Part shown: in pieces, positions 33,144 through 42,877 of the stretch
Layout of the letters: each line of letters opens with the position of its first letter
Numbering within the stretch: the first letter of the stretch is position 1
Source: CAYVUB01 sp964454675
GTDB lineage: Bacteria; Bacteroidota; Bacteroidia; Flavobacteriales; Flavobacteriaceae
Reading direction: 5' to 3'
Assembly: GCA_964454675.1 (NCBI GenBank)
Contig: CAYVUB010000015.1
Span: 1 to 64,000, forward strand
Length of the DNA stretch: 64,000 nt
Made by a program: the position numbers and the translations under genes
Notes under the pieces: generated by a model
What the model was told of the DNA's origin: nothing
The model's input: the letters and a program-made list of their open reading frames with translations, nothing else
Databases searched by the model: none

Positions 33144-34901
33144 CTATCGCACACCGTGCATTAGTTTTTTGATAACCGGAGTAAACACCAAACTTATTAC
33201 GGCTACCGCCAACGATAAAAACGTAAGTATCCAGAAGAAATAGCTAATTCCTTTTTCATCGGCAATCTTATCAATATTTTCACCAAATTTTGCAGCACCT
33301 TTCATCCCGATAGCCACTGCCAGATACCAGATACCAAACATCACTGCAATCATTCTTGCCGGCACCAGTTTACTTACATAAGACAGACCAACCGGAGATA
33401 TACAAAGCTCGCCCATAGTATGGAAGAAATATACCAGAATCAACCATATCATACTTACCGATGCAGTTTTTGCGCCCGGTTCAATACCACCAGCACCAAA
33501 AGCTACACAAGCCATTCCTATGGCAAGTAAAGTCATCCCTGTCGCATATTTTGTGTTTGCTCCCGGATTGTATTTACTTTCCCACCATTTAGAAAATAGC
33601 GGTGCCAATGATATGATGAAAAATGAATTTAGAACACCAAACCATGTTGCCGGAACTTCTAAGGTTTCTTCTCTGTTTTGGTCATATAACATCCATATAG
33701 CAATACCCCAAACAATTGCAAAACTTGCCGATAAAACCAAATTTGAATATTTGTATTTTGAGAATGTTTGCTTAAACAGCATAAACAACACCCAGGTAAT
33801 AATACCAAGCGGCACAATGGTCATTAAAGCATTTACAATCTTAAAGATTGTACCGGCACTTCCTTCAAGAACCCTGTTAGTATAATCATTGGCAAATATG
33901 GTAAGTGTTCCCGGTGATTGTTCAAATATTGCCCAGAAAAATGCTGTTAAAAAAGCAAAGAACGATACCGCAATCAGTTTATCTCTTGTCAATCCCGAGT
34001 ATTGTGTTAACCTGTAAACCAATAGTAATAAAAACAGGATTAAGGCAACAATAATGACAAAGTTATTACCTTCAAGCCCCATTAAATTCCAATTAAAAAT
34101 ATCTATTCTGCCATCGGTAATAATCTTAGCGGGTTCAAAAATAATCCAGACCAAGCCAATTAATACCATTACACCTATCAAAGCCAATTGCCATACCGGA
34201 AACGGATTTTCTTTGTCTTCGTCACTAACCGTAGCTGTATTTGATTCAACAACGTCCTTTTTAACAGGCTTTAAACCTATGTCTCCAAAAATGTTCTGAG
34301 CCAGCCAAAACTGGATTAATCCAAATAACATAAAGATACCAGCAAGACCAAAGCCCCACGACCATCCTACTTTTTCACCTAAATAACCACAAAGTAAAAT
34401 ACCAAAAAATGCTCCCGAGTTAACACCCATATAAAAAATGGTGTAAGCACCGTCTTTTTTCTCCGGTCTGTCTTTATACATTTCTGAGATGATTGATGTC
34501 ATATTCGGTTTAAAAAAACCGTTTCCAAACACTAATAAGCCCAATCCAAGATATATAGACCACTCCGTTTCTACAGCCATTGAAGCATGACCTAAAGTCA
34601 TCAAAAGTGCCCCGACAACCACAGCATTTCTGTAGCCTATTTTTTTATCTGCGAAGTAACCACCAAGCATGGTTGATAAATATACCAATCCTACATAGGA
34701 ACCAAACAATGCCATGGCTTGTTCCCGTTTCCATTCCCAACCGCCGTCAAGCAGGCTTGAAGTTAAAAAAAGAACCAAAAGTGCACGCATTCCGTAAAAC
34801 GAAAAACGCTCCCACATTTCGGTAAAAAACAATACAAATAAACCACTTGGGTGACCTAAAACGGTACTTTTAAAAAACTGATCTGTTGAATTTTGACTCA
34901 T
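33144..34901 (-). CDS. POT/PTR-family peptide:H+ symporter (first of two)
   Basis: A proton-coupled di/tripeptide transporter of the major facilitator superfamily, 585 aa, about 12-14 membrane helices. The POT signature EMWERFSFYGMRALLVLFL (about 28-46, the ExxERF motif) is followed by GNGFFKPNMTSIISEMY (about 126-142) and FHTMGELCISPVGLSYV (about 498-514). It sits 5 nt downstream of a paralogue in the same orientation, so the pair is likely cotranscribed; different peptide preferences are possible but not visible. Confidence 0.93.
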   Translation of the reverse strand: MSQNSTDQFFKSTVLGHPSGLFVLFFTEMWERFSFYGMRALLVLFLTSSLLDGGWEWKREQAMALFGSYVGLVYLSTMLGGYFADKKIGYRNAVVVGALLMTLGHASMAVETEWSIYLGLGLLVFGNGFFKPNMTSIISEMYKDRPEKKDGAYTIFYMGVNSGAFFGILLCGYLGEKVGWSWGFGLAGIFMLFGLIQFWLAQNIFGDIGLKPVKKDVVESNTATVSDEDKENPFPVWQLALIGVMVLIGLVWIIFEPAKIITDGRIDIFNWNLMGLEGNNFVIIVALILFLLLLVYRLTQYSGLTRDKLIAVSFFAFLTAFFWAIFEQSPGTLTIFANDYTNRVLEGSAGTIFKIVNALMTIVPLGIITWVLFMLFKQTFSKYKYSNLVLSASFAIVWGIAIWMLYDQNREETLEVPATWFGVLNSFFIISLAPLFSKWWESKYNPGANTKYATGMTLLAIGMACVAFGAGGIEPGAKTASVSMIWLILVYFFHTMGELCISPVGLSYVSKLVPARMIAVMFGIWYLAVAIGMKGAAKFGENIDKIADEKGISYFFWILTFLSLAVAVISLVFTPVIKKLMHGVR

Positions 34902-34906
34902 AAAAT

Positions 34907-36457
34907 TTAGCTGTTAAGTTGTTTATCGACGCCGTGCATCAATTTTTTAATGATTGGTGATACAAGCAGTAATACTACTCCAAAACCAATTCCTGTATAA
35001 AATAAATATCCGAATAATTTTAAATATGCAGGCTTTGAAACTTCCAGTGATAATTCTTCACCTACATTGGTATCGATAGCGGCAATATTTGCCAAAACTC
35101 CTGCAATAAACTCTGAGCTTGCCGTAGCCAAAAACCAAACACCCATCATAAACCCGACTATTTTAACCGGTGATAACTTTGTTACTGCCGATAAACCAAC
35201 CGGCGATAAACACAACTCTCCCATAGTGTGAAACAGGTATGCAATTACCAACCATATAGCGGCTACTTTTCCTGCTTCAGAAATATTGATTCCATAAACC
35301 AACACTCCAAATCCTAAACCTACCAGAATTAACGCCGAACCAAATTTAACTGCTGTATTTGGGTTGTATTTACCCATTTTAACCCATAACCAGGCAAAAA
35401 CAGGTGCCAGTAATATGATAAATAATGCATTCAAGCTCAAAAACTGATTAGGCTTCCATTCAATACCCAAAAATTTTGTGTCCATAGCTCTGTCTGCAAA
35501 CAGGTTCATTGAGGTATATGCCTGCTCAAACAACGCCCAGAAAACCACTGTAAAAACAATCAAAACCGTCAACGCTATCAAACGCTCTCTGGCTATTTTG
35601 TCAAGCTGTGTCGCAGCATAATACACAATGTATATAAATGACACTATTCCTGCTACAATAAGTAAGTTTTGTACAATTGTGTGGCTTTGTACCATTTGCC
35701 ATATAACAAGAGTTGACAAGGTTGCCAATATATATATGAGATACTCTGTTTTAATACCAAAATAGGTTTTATTTAACGCATCAGGGTAATTGCTTTCTCC
35801 TTTTCCGTTCAAGTATTTTTTACCATATATAAAGGTAATCAAGCCTAAAATCATTCCTACGCCGGCAGCTCCAAAACCGTAGCTCCAGCCATACTCATCA
35901 CCAAGCCATGCACAAATAATGGTCGCTAAAAACGAGCCGAGATTGATTCCCATATAAAAAATGGTAAATCCCGAATCCCTGCGAATATCACCCTGTTCAT
36001 ACAATTCGCCAACCAATGATGAAATATTAGCTTTCAAAAAGCCGACACCCATAACTATAAACGCCAGTGAAAAATAGAATACCTGCAAAGCAAATTCGTC
36101 CCTTACAATTTCTCCCGTAACCGATTTTGTGGCAGCATTTCCTTCAAATGCCATCCCGAGATGTCCTAAAACCAATAAGATACCTCCAAATACAATGGCT
36201 TTCCTGAAACCGAGATATTTATCGGCAAGGTAACCTCCTATTACCGGCGTGGCATATACCAAAGCCGCATAACTGCCTACGAGCAAATTACCATCGGTAT
36301 CAAGGAATAAATGATATTTTACCAAATAATAAATAAGCAATGCTTTCATTCCGTAGAACGAAAAACGTTCCCACATTTCGGTAAAAAATAAAATAAAAAG
36401 CCCTTTTGGATGACCCAAAAACCGGGCTTCTTTCATTGCGTGTGAAGAATTTGACAT
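34907..36457 (-). CDS. POT/PTR-family peptide:H+ symporter (second of two)
   Basis: A 516-aa paralogue of the preceding transporter. It has the same EMWERFSFYGMKALLIYYL motif (about 27-45), MGVGFLKANISSLVGELY (about 136-153), FTIFYMGINLGSFLATIICA and FHTMGELCLSPVGLSAV. It lacks part of the extra central loop of its partner. It lies first in the presumed two-gene transcript and is divergent from the HMG-CoA reductase gene. Confidence 0.93.
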   Translation of the reverse strand: MSNSSHAMKEARFLGHPKGLFILFFTEMWERFSFYGMKALLIYYLVKYHLFLDTDGNLLVGSYAALVYATPVIGGYLADKYLGFRKAIVFGGILLVLGHLGMAFEGNAATKSVTGEIVRDEFALQVFYFSLAFIVMGVGFLKANISSLVGELYEQGDIRRDSGFTIFYMGINLGSFLATIICAWLGDEYGWSYGFGAAGVGMILGLITFIYGKKYLNGKGESNYPDALNKTYFGIKTEYLIYILATLSTLVIWQMVQSHTIVQNLLIVAGIVSFIYIVYYAATQLDKIARERLIALTVLIVFTVVFWALFEQAYTSMNLFADRAMDTKFLGIEWKPNQFLSLNALFIILLAPVFAWLWVKMGKYNPNTAVKFGSALILVGLGFGVLVYGINISEAGKVAAIWLVIAYLFHTMGELCLSPVGLSAVTKLSPVKIVGFMMGVWFLATASSEFIAGVLANIAAIDTNVGEELSLEVSKPAYLKLFGYLFYTGIGFGVVLLLVSPIIKKLMHGVDKQLNS

Positions 36458-36639
36458 AAGTAAATGTTCTGTATGTTAATTGATTGTTATTTGAAGTTAT
36501 ACTATTTTTTAATTCATAGTTTATATACATAACCGTCAAAATATTGCCAAGTTTACTAAAAATAAAGCAAAAAACCCTCATATTTGGTTGTTAAAATACA
36601 ATCTTCACAATTACAGAATGATATTTATTGCAAGCATAG

Positions 36640-36647
36640 TATCTTTG
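36640..36647 (+). promoter_or_regulatory. Candidate -7 element for HMG-CoA reductase
   Basis: TATCTTTG, 21 nt before the ATG at 36668, matches TAnnTTTG. It lies inside the longer open frame that starts at 36584, another argument against that upstream start. Confidence 0.5.
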
Positions 36648-36667
36648 CAGCTCAAATTAATAATACC

Positions 36668-37996
36668 ATGAGCAAAGCTATTGCCGGTTTTTCAAAACTG
36701 TCCAAATCAAAAAAAATTGACTGGATTGTTGATACTTACTTTTTAAATAAAGCCGAAGCCAGACAAATTTTAACCCAATATTGGAATTCAAACACACAGC
36801 TTCAAAACCTTCATGATGAGTTTATTGAAAATACCATTAGTAATTATTATCTGCCGTTGGGTGTTGCGCCCAATTTTTTAATCAACGACAAGTTTTACAC
36901 TATCCCGATGGCTATTGAAGAAAGCTCTGTGGTAGCGGCAGCGAGCAAAGCGGCAAAATTCTGGCTCAATCGCGGTGGTTTTAAAGCCCAAGTACTATCG
37001 ACCACAAAAATTGGCCAGGTACATTTTATGTATAATGGTGACAAAAATAAGCTGCAAAGCTTTTTTAAAAGTGTAAAACCCACACTTATTGCGGCAGCAA
37101 AACCCATAACCCAAAATATGGAAAAACGCGGCGGCGGTGTTATGGACATTGAACTTATTGATAAAACTGATGCCTTAGAACATTACTACCAATTGCACGC
37201 AACGTTTGAAACACTTGATGCCATGGGTGCCAATTTTATCAATTCGTGTTTGGAACAATTTGCCAAAACATTTAAAAATGAAGCACAGGTTTACAATGCG
37301 TTTAATGACACCGAAAAAGATATTCAAATTATTATGAGCATTCTTTCTAATTATGTTCCGGAATGTCTTGTGCGTGCCGAAGTTTCCTGTAAAATTGAAG
37401 AATTGAATGAAGACAAAATTCCTGCCGAAGCATTTGCCGAAAAATTTATACAAGCCGTAAAAATCGCCGAAATTGAACCCTACAGAGCCGTAACCCACAA
37501 CAAAGGTATTATGAACGGGATTGATGCGGTTGTTTTAGCTACCGGCAACGATTTTAGAGCAGTTGAAGCCGGAATCCATGCGTATGCCTCACGAAACGGG
37601 CGTTACAGCAGCCTGTCGCACGCAAGTATTGAAAACGGTATTTTTAAATTTTGGATGGAAATTCCGTTGGCACTTGGTACCGTTGGCGGTTTGACAAGTT
37701 TACATCCATTGGTAAAACTGGCACTTGAAATGCTGCAAAAACCAACCGCAAAAGAATTAATGCAGATTGTAGCTGTTGCCGGACTGGCTCAAAATTTTGC
37801 CGCATTACGCTCACTTACAACTACCGGAATACAGGAAGGACACATGAAAATGCATTTGATGAATATTTTGAATCAGATGCGCGCCAATGATGATGAAAAA
37901 CTTAAGATTGTGGAGCATTTTAAAACGAATGTTGTAACACATAGTGCGGTTGTAGAAGCGTTGAGTGATTTGAGATTGAAGGTTAACGACTATTGA
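36668..37996 (+). CDS. Hydroxymethylglutaryl-CoA reductase
   Basis: Mevalonate-pathway enzyme reducing HMG-CoA to mevalonate; 442 aa. Catalytic residues in context: Glu in AMEESSVVAAASKAA (about 83-97), Lys in THNKGIMNGIDAVVLAT (about 276-292), Asp in GNDFRAVEAG and His in TTTGIQEGHMKMHLMN (about 378-393). There is no membrane anchor, so it is a soluble bacterial (class II-like) enzyme. The frame is open to 36584, but the family start MSKAIAGFSKLSK is at 36668. A GHMP kinase follows about 45 nt later, forming a mevalonate-pathway pair. Confidence 0.94.
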   Translation: MSKAIAGFSKLSKSKKIDWIVDTYFLNKAEARQILTQYWNSNTQLQNLHDEFIENTISNYYLPLGVAPNFLINDKFYTIPMAIEESSVVAAASKAAKFWLNRGGFKAQVLSTTKIGQVHFMYNGDKNKLQSFFKSVKPTLIAAAKPITQNMEKRGGGVMDIELIDKTDALEHYYQLHATFETLDAMGANFINSCLEQFAKTFKNEAQVYNAFNDTEKDIQIIMSILSNYVPECLVRAEVSCKIEELNEDKIPAEAFAEKFIQAVKIAEIEPYRAVTHNKGIMNGIDAVVLATGNDFRAVEAGIHAYASRNGRYSSLSHASIENGIFKFWMEIPLALGTVGGLTSLHPLVKLALEMLQKPTAKELMQIVAVAGLAQNFAALRSLTTTGIQEGHMKMHLMNILNQMRANDDEKLKIVEHFKTNVVTHSAVVEALSDLRLKVNDY

Positions 37997-38041
37997 AGTT
38001 GAAGTTGAAATTGAAACCATAGCCAAATTAAAAACAAACTA

Positions 38042-38989
38042 TTGGAAACCTTTTACAGCAACGGAAAATTACTGCTTACCGCAGAATATGTAGTGCTCGA
38101 TGGCGCATTGGCTTTGGCGTTGCCTACAAAATTTGGGCAATCCTTAAAAACAGAGCCATTTGAAGAATTTAAAATTGAATGGAAAAGCCTGGATGAAAAT
38201 GGCTTAGTTTGGTTTGAGGAAACTTATGAGATGCCTGAAATTCTTTTCCCATTTGTATTTCAATATTCTACTTATATGGACAACGAAAGCCGGTTAAGTG
38301 ACAAAGCAAAAACGTTGTTAACAATTTTGTTTACCGCGGGTAGAATCAACAGAAAATTTTTATCAGAACAGAATGAAGCCGAACGAGGGCTAAAAGTAAC
38401 TACCCGATTAGATTTCCCTAAAAACTGGGGACTCGGCACATCATCAACCTTAATAAACAATATTGCCAATTGGGCAAATGTGGATGCTTATGAGCTATTG
38501 GATAAAACATTTGGCGGCAGCGGTTATGATATTGCCTGCGCACAGCACAAAAAAGCTATTACGTATCAACTATCAGACACAAGAACTGTAAAAGAAGTGA
38601 ACTTCAATCCCGAATTTAAAGAGCATTTATATTTTGTATATCTTAATAAAAAGCAAAACAGCCGAGACGGTATTGCGCAATACAAGGCAAACTCTTCAAA
38701 TAATAATCAGGCTATTTCTGAAATTACAGATATTACCATTCAAATAATAGCATGTAACTCTTTGGAAAGGTTTGAACAGTTAATCTGTGCCCATGAAACG
38801 ATTATCTCAAAGCTCATAGGATTGCCGCCTGTTAAAAAATCTCTTTTTAATGATTTTGACGGAAGCATTAAAAGTCTTGGTGCCTGGGGCGGCGATTTTG
38901 TTCTGGTGGTTTCAAAAACCAATCCCGGAAATTATTTTAAATCTAAAGGATTGGATGTCGTGATTCCTTTTGAAAAAATGATTTTATAA
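38042..38989 (+). CDS. GHMP kinase, GYDIA family (mevalonate-pathway kinase-like)
   Basis: A 315-aa GHMP-superfamily small-molecule kinase: motif 1 KLLLTAEYVVLDGALALALP (9-28), the ATP loop WGLGTSSTLINNIANW (about 129-144), and the marker GGSGYDIACAQHKKA (about 160-174). The C-terminal motif is WGGDFVLVV. The start is TTG at 38042, since no ATG or GTG lies near the conserved N-terminus. Its place behind HMG-CoA reductase points to mevalonate, phosphomevalonate or related substrate phosphorylation. The exact substrate is not certain. Confidence 0.87.
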   Translation: METFYSNGKLLLTAEYVVLDGALALALPTKFGQSLKTEPFEEFKIEWKSLDENGLVWFEETYEMPEILFPFVFQYSTYMDNESRLSDKAKTLLTILFTAGRINRKFLSEQNEAERGLKVTTRLDFPKNWGLGTSSTLINNIANWANVDAYELLDKTFGGSGYDIACAQHKKAITYQLSDTRTVKEVNFNPEFKEHLYFVYLNKKQNSRDGIAQYKANSSNNNQAISEITDITIQIIACNSLERFEQLICAHETIISKLIGLPPVKKSLFNDFDGSIKSLGAWGGDFVLVVSKTNPGNYFKSKGLDVVIPFEKMIL

Positions 38990-39023
38990 AAAAAAGGTTT
39001 CATAATTTATGAAACCTTTTTTT
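38989..39023. terminator. Bidirectional terminator
   Basis: Perfect 16-bp arms (AAAAAAAGGTTTCATA and its complement) with a 3-nt loop between the convergent GHMP kinase and PpiD-like genes. Both strands end in T-runs. Confidence 0.85.
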
Positions 39024-39043
39024 GCTTTATCAAGAAATGATGC

Positions 39044-41191
39044 TTAATACAGCATCGCTCTGTTATCATTAATTTTTGCAGATTCTTTTATAGCATTATA
39101 TGCTTTTGTTGCAGCAGCATTGGCACGTGCTGTACCCAATCTGTTGGCAGTAGCCTGATAGCTGTCAAGTTTTGGTGCCGCCAATTTTTTGGTCACTTTT
39201 ACCATAAACACACCCATTTTACCGTCAATTAATTTTGAGGTCTGTCCTTCGTTTAATCCAAAAGCAGTTCCTACAACTTTAGGTTCTGCACCTACGCCTG
39301 TCAAACTTGGGTTTTTCATGGTTATGGCAGCAGCGCTTGAAACTGCCAGATTTTGGCTTTTCGCAACCTCTTCAACCGTAGTGCCGGTTACTTTTTTACG
39401 GATAATTTCGGCTTTTTTCTCTTTTAACAATTCCGGTGTTACAATAGCTTTTGCAGCTTCTGCAGTCATTAATCCTTTTTTGTTTACCGCTGTTACCTGT
39501 ACTACTGCAAATCCAACGCCGGGAATTGAAAAACGCTTGTAGTCGCCTACTTTTACGCCATCTTCAAAAGCCCAACGCACAATGGAACGCTGGCTGCCTA
39601 ATCCCGGGATATTTTCATCAAGTTCTTTTAAGCTGTTTACGGGTTTTACATCAACGCCGGCGGTTTTTGCCGCTTCATTAAAATCTTTGCTTTGCAGTGC
39701 ATATTCAAAGTTTGACGTTGTACTAAATACGTTATCGATAGTAGTTTCTGAAGGTACAATTTTTTGAGCCAGTGTTGCAACTTTTACAACTCTGCTTTGT
39801 GATTTTTGGTCTAAAATTTCAATAACATGAAATCCGAAATCGGTTTTTACAACGCCCATATCACCTTTTTTGTTTTCAAACGTGTAATCTCTAAACTCAG
39901 GAACCATCGCATTGTAAGCATACCAGTCTAACACACCTTCGTTCTCATTGCTTACTTTATCAACCGAAAAATCCAACAGGTCAACAAATTTTGAACGGTT
40001 ACCTTTTATCACGGTCAATAAACTGTCGGCAGTTGCTTTTGCCTGCTCTTCTGTTTGTGTGGTTTCCATACTTGCTGCACGCGAACCTGCAAACGGAATT
40101 AACAAATGTCTTGCTTTTACCGAATCGGGCATGAATTTTTCTGCAACTACTTTTGTAATTTTATACATTTCGTTGTCTTTGTAAGGCCCGTAAAACTGAC
40201 CTGTTTTCAAATTGAAAATGCTATCCTGAGCAACTGACGGCAATGCAGATTTTGGGACAAACGCATCGTTGTATTTTTCATCCGAATACGTGTTTACAAA
40301 TGCTTCAACATCTTTAGCATTTCTAAAACCTTTGATAGAATCGTTAAGTTTTGAAACTTCATTAAACTCAACTTTATCGTTCATTAACGCAGTAACGCTG
40401 TTTTTTACATCATCCTGATCTTCGGCAGACGCTGTTTCTCTGAATTCTACATAAACAATATCTCTTGTTGCTTCTGTTTCAAAGCGTTTTTTATGGGCTT
40501 TAATGTATTTTGAAATATCAGAATTTGTGATTTTGATGGTGCTGTCGGGAATTGTGGTGTAAGGAATGTTTACATAGCTTACATCAACGCTTTCGTTTTC
40601 CAGCACATAATCAACTTCGGCTTCTGCAAGTGTTGTGGTCACACCGGCTTTTATCATGTTAAGATATGCCTGCTCTTTAACACCTAATGCTATTGCCTGC
40701 TCGTTGGCTACCCATTCTGCATAGTTAATTTCAAAGTTGCCTATCTGTGCTCTGTTTGGGGCAATTGCTTTTAAGTTGGCAATAAATTCATTCAGCTTAT
40801 TTTCATCAAATAGTCCCGCTTCGTTGGCAAACTCAGGGAAACTTGCAAAATTGGTTCTTAATGCATCACGCATAGCATCTTGTTCAACAGTAAGTCCTAA
40901 GTGGTCAAAACGCTCTTGTAATAAAATTTTACGCACTTCCTGATCCCAAACTCTGTTCATTACTTGTGTTGATGATGTTCCGGGACCAAACTGGCGCTGC
41001 ATATTTTCTACCTTTAACATGAAATCTTCACGCTTAATATCTTCACCATTTACAGTAGCCACAGTATCTTGTGAACCCATAAGAGCACTATTGTTTTGAA
41101 ACAAGTCTGATAATACAAACGAGAATAATGCTAATGCGATGATAAGAATTAAAAATACTGTTCGCTGTCTGATTTTATTTAAAATTGCCAT
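39044..41191 (-). CDS. PpiD-like peptidyl-prolyl isomerase / SurA_N chaperone
   Basis: A 715-aa membrane-anchored periplasmic folding factor. One N-terminal membrane helix (about 12-31, VFLILIIALALFSFVLSDLF) is followed by a SurA_N-like domain (VATVNGEDIKREDFMLKVEN, about 44-63) and a parvulin PPIase domain (about 345-460, VKARHLLIPF...FVDLLDFSVDKVSNENEG). A second rotamase-like region and a helical C-terminus follow. It probably helps outer-membrane proteins leave the translocon. It closes the coaX-omp-lptC-corC gene string, with a 162-nt spacer. Confidence 0.92.
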   Translation of the reverse strand: MAILNKIRQRTVFLILIIALALFSFVLSDLFQNNSALMGSQDTVATVNGEDIKREDFMLKVENMQRQFGPGTSSTQVMNRVWDQEVRKILLQERFDHLGLTVEQDAMRDALRTNFASFPEFANEAGLFDENKLNEFIANLKAIAPNRAQIGNFEINYAEWVANEQAIALGVKEQAYLNMIKAGVTTTLAEAEVDYVLENESVDVSYVNIPYTTIPDSTIKITNSDISKYIKAHKKRFETEATRDIVYVEFRETASAEDQDDVKNSVTALMNDKVEFNEVSKLNDSIKGFRNAKDVEAFVNTYSDEKYNDAFVPKSALPSVAQDSIFNLKTGQFYGPYKDNEMYKITKVVAEKFMPDSVKARHLLIPFAGSRAASMETTQTEEQAKATADSLLTVIKGNRSKFVDLLDFSVDKVSNENEGVLDWYAYNAMVPEFRDYTFENKKGDMGVVKTDFGFHVIEILDQKSQSRVVKVATLAQKIVPSETTIDNVFSTTSNFEYALQSKDFNEAAKTAGVDVKPVNSLKELDENIPGLGSQRSIVRWAFEDGVKVGDYKRFSIPGVGFAVVQVTAVNKKGLMTAEAAKAIVTPELLKEKKAEIIRKKVTGTTVEEVAKSQNLAVSSAAAITMKNPSLTGVGAEPKVVGTAFGLNEGQTSKLIDGKMGVFMVKVTKKLAAPKLDSYQATANRLGTARANAAATKAYNAIKESAKINDNRAMLY

Positions 41192-41353
41192 TTTATTAGT
41201 TTATTTTTAAAATATAAGTGCGCGAAAATACCACTTTCCGACAAATAATAAAAATATAATGTTGTAAAGTTTTGAGGGTTGTGGTGTTGTTTGCCGTGGG
41301 ATTGCCGCTTAAGGCAACAGCAACTAAATTTTAGTTTGGTTAAAACCTAAAAA

Positions 41354-42643
41354 TTAATCTTCGTCAAGAATTGCAAGCGACACTAAATCAATTTTTGTAG
41401 CCGTAACTTCAAGAATGGTAAACAGGTAGTTTTTTATACGTATCTGGTCGTTAACCTGCGGAATTTCTTCGGTTTCATTGACTATCAAACCGCCAAGAGT
41501 TTCATAATTTTCACTTTCGGGCAGGTTTAATTTATAGGTTTCGTTGATGTAATCGACTTCCAGACGTGCTGAAAATGTAAAGGTCAATTCGTCTGTTTGT
41601 TCTTCAATGAGTTCAATGGTATCATGTTCGTCTTCAATCTCGCCAAAAAGTTCTTCAATAATATCTTCAACAGTCATCATGCCCGATGTTCCGCCATATT
41701 CATCAATAACAACCGTGACGCTTTTTCGCTTTTTCATCAGCATATTCAGCACGTCTTTTACCAGCATGGTTTGCGGCACAAATTCTACCGGCAACACTAT
41801 GGATTTGATATCTTTTGGGTTTTTAAACATTCCAAATGAATGTACATAACCCACAATATCATCAATAGTATCTTTGTACACCGGTATTTTTGAAAAACCG
41901 GATGTTACAAACAGGGTTTTTAAATTATCAATGGTTTCACTAATGTCAATTGCCGTAAGTTCTGTACGCGGCACCATGACTTCGCGGGCTTTAACATCTG
42001 AAAAATCGAGCGCATTCTGAAAAATCTGGATTTCGCTGTCCAACGGTTCGTTTGCCTCTGCCGATTCTAATTGTTCGCTTATATAATCACCCAACTCGGC
42101 TTTGGTCATCCCTAAATACGATACGTTGCCTTCGGTTTTGAACAGATATTTTAGGATTTTGTTGGAAATCCACAAAAGAGCATCCGAGATTTTTGAAAGC
42201 AGAACATAAAAGACATACGCCGGAACAGCAAATACTTTAAGAGCGTTATCGGCATAAATTTTAAAAAATACTTTGGGCAAAAACTCTGAAATTGTGAGCA
42301 CTAATACCGATGAAACGACAATTTGCGAGAGCAGGCTCCAATCGGTAAGCAATACATTCAAAAAATGATATTCTGAAAGTGGCAACGTTTGAAACCATTG
42401 TATCAAAACTTTGCTTATAAAAAAGACGGAAACCACAAACGCTATGGTATTCCCAACAAGCATTGCGGTAATGAATTTTGAGCGGTTTTCTGTAAGTTTA
42501 GAAAGGATTCTTGCTAAGAAATTCTGTTGCTTTTTTAAGACTTCAATATGAATTTTGTTTGATGCCGCATAAGCAATTTCTATTCCGGAAAAAAACGCCG
42601 ATAACAGCAATGAAACTACAATTATAACGGCATTTGAATCCAT
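41354..42643 (-). CDS. CNNM/CBS/CorC-domain membrane protein (hemolysin family)
   Basis: A 429-aa protein with a DUF21/CNNM membrane domain (about residues 1-190, several membrane segments), a CBS pair (about 205-325, MVPRTELTAIDISETIDNL) and a C-terminal CorC_HlyC domain (about 345-425). The motif DEYGGTSGMMTVEDIIEELFGEI, split here as DEYGGTSGMMTVEDI and IEELFGEI, is typical. Relatives act in Mg2+/Co2+ transport; the hemolysin label is historical. The gldE paralogue of gliding bacteria has this architecture, but no gliding genes are adjacent, so that name is not used. Confidence 0.9.
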   Translation of the reverse strand: MDSNAVIIVVSLLLSAFFSGIEIAYAASNKIHIEVLKKQQNFLARILSKLTENRSKFITAMLVGNTIAFVVSVFFISKVLIQWFQTLPLSEYHFLNVLLTDWSLLSQIVVSSVLVLTISEFLPKVFFKIYADNALKVFAVPAYVFYVLLSKISDALLWISNKILKYLFKTEGNVSYLGMTKAELGDYISEQLESAEANEPLDSEIQIFQNALDFSDVKAREVMVPRTELTAIDISETIDNLKTLFVTSGFSKIPVYKDTIDDIVGYVHSFGMFKNPKDIKSIVLPVEFVPQTMLVKDVLNMLMKKRKSVTVVIDEYGGTSGMMTVEDIIEELFGEIEDEHDTIELIEEQTDELTFTFSARLEVDYINETYKLNLPESENYETLGGLIVNETEEIPQVNDQIRIKNYLFTILEVTATKIDLVSLAILDED

Positions 42644-42646
42644 CTG

Positions 42647-42835
42647 CTATTTCTTGTTTTGAGCTTCTATTTTTTTTCTGAAATGTTTCTTAAAGAAAAA
42701 CATGAACACTGCCAAAACAGCAAAAAACAATAACATGTATGCTCTGTTACGGTCTGAATTCCAAACTTTAAAGGCTTCATAGCTAAAAAAAACGGCAACA
42801 AAAAGGTAAGCGTACTGAATGATTTTTTGAAACAT
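42647..42835 (-). CDS. Small membrane protein of unknown function
   Basis: A 62-aa protein with two membrane segments (about 6-22, IQYAYLFVAVFFSYEAF, and 33-49, MLLFFAVLAVFMFFFKK) and a strongly basic C-terminus. It is 3 nt upstream of the CorC-type gene and 42 nt downstream of lptC in the same direction, so it is probably part of that operon. A longer open frame on the same strand (42667-42948) overlaps it but runs into lptC and has no membrane-protein character. Function unknown. Confidence 0.75.
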   Translation of the reverse strand: MFQKIIQYAYLFVAVFFSYEAFKVWNSDRNRAYMLLFFAVLAVFMFFFKKHFRKKIEAQNKK

Positions 42836-42877
42836 GGTATTGAATTATTATTTAAATATAAAGATAAAGATACGTAA

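Noticed and set aside
36584..36667. N-terminal extension of HMG-CoA reductase
   Set aside because: The upstream 28 codons contain a promoter-like TATCTTTG and do not match the family start.
41354..42643. Gliding motility gene gldE
   Set aside because: Same domain architecture, but the neighbourhood (ppiD-like, lptC, coaX) has no gliding genes, so the specific name is not supported.
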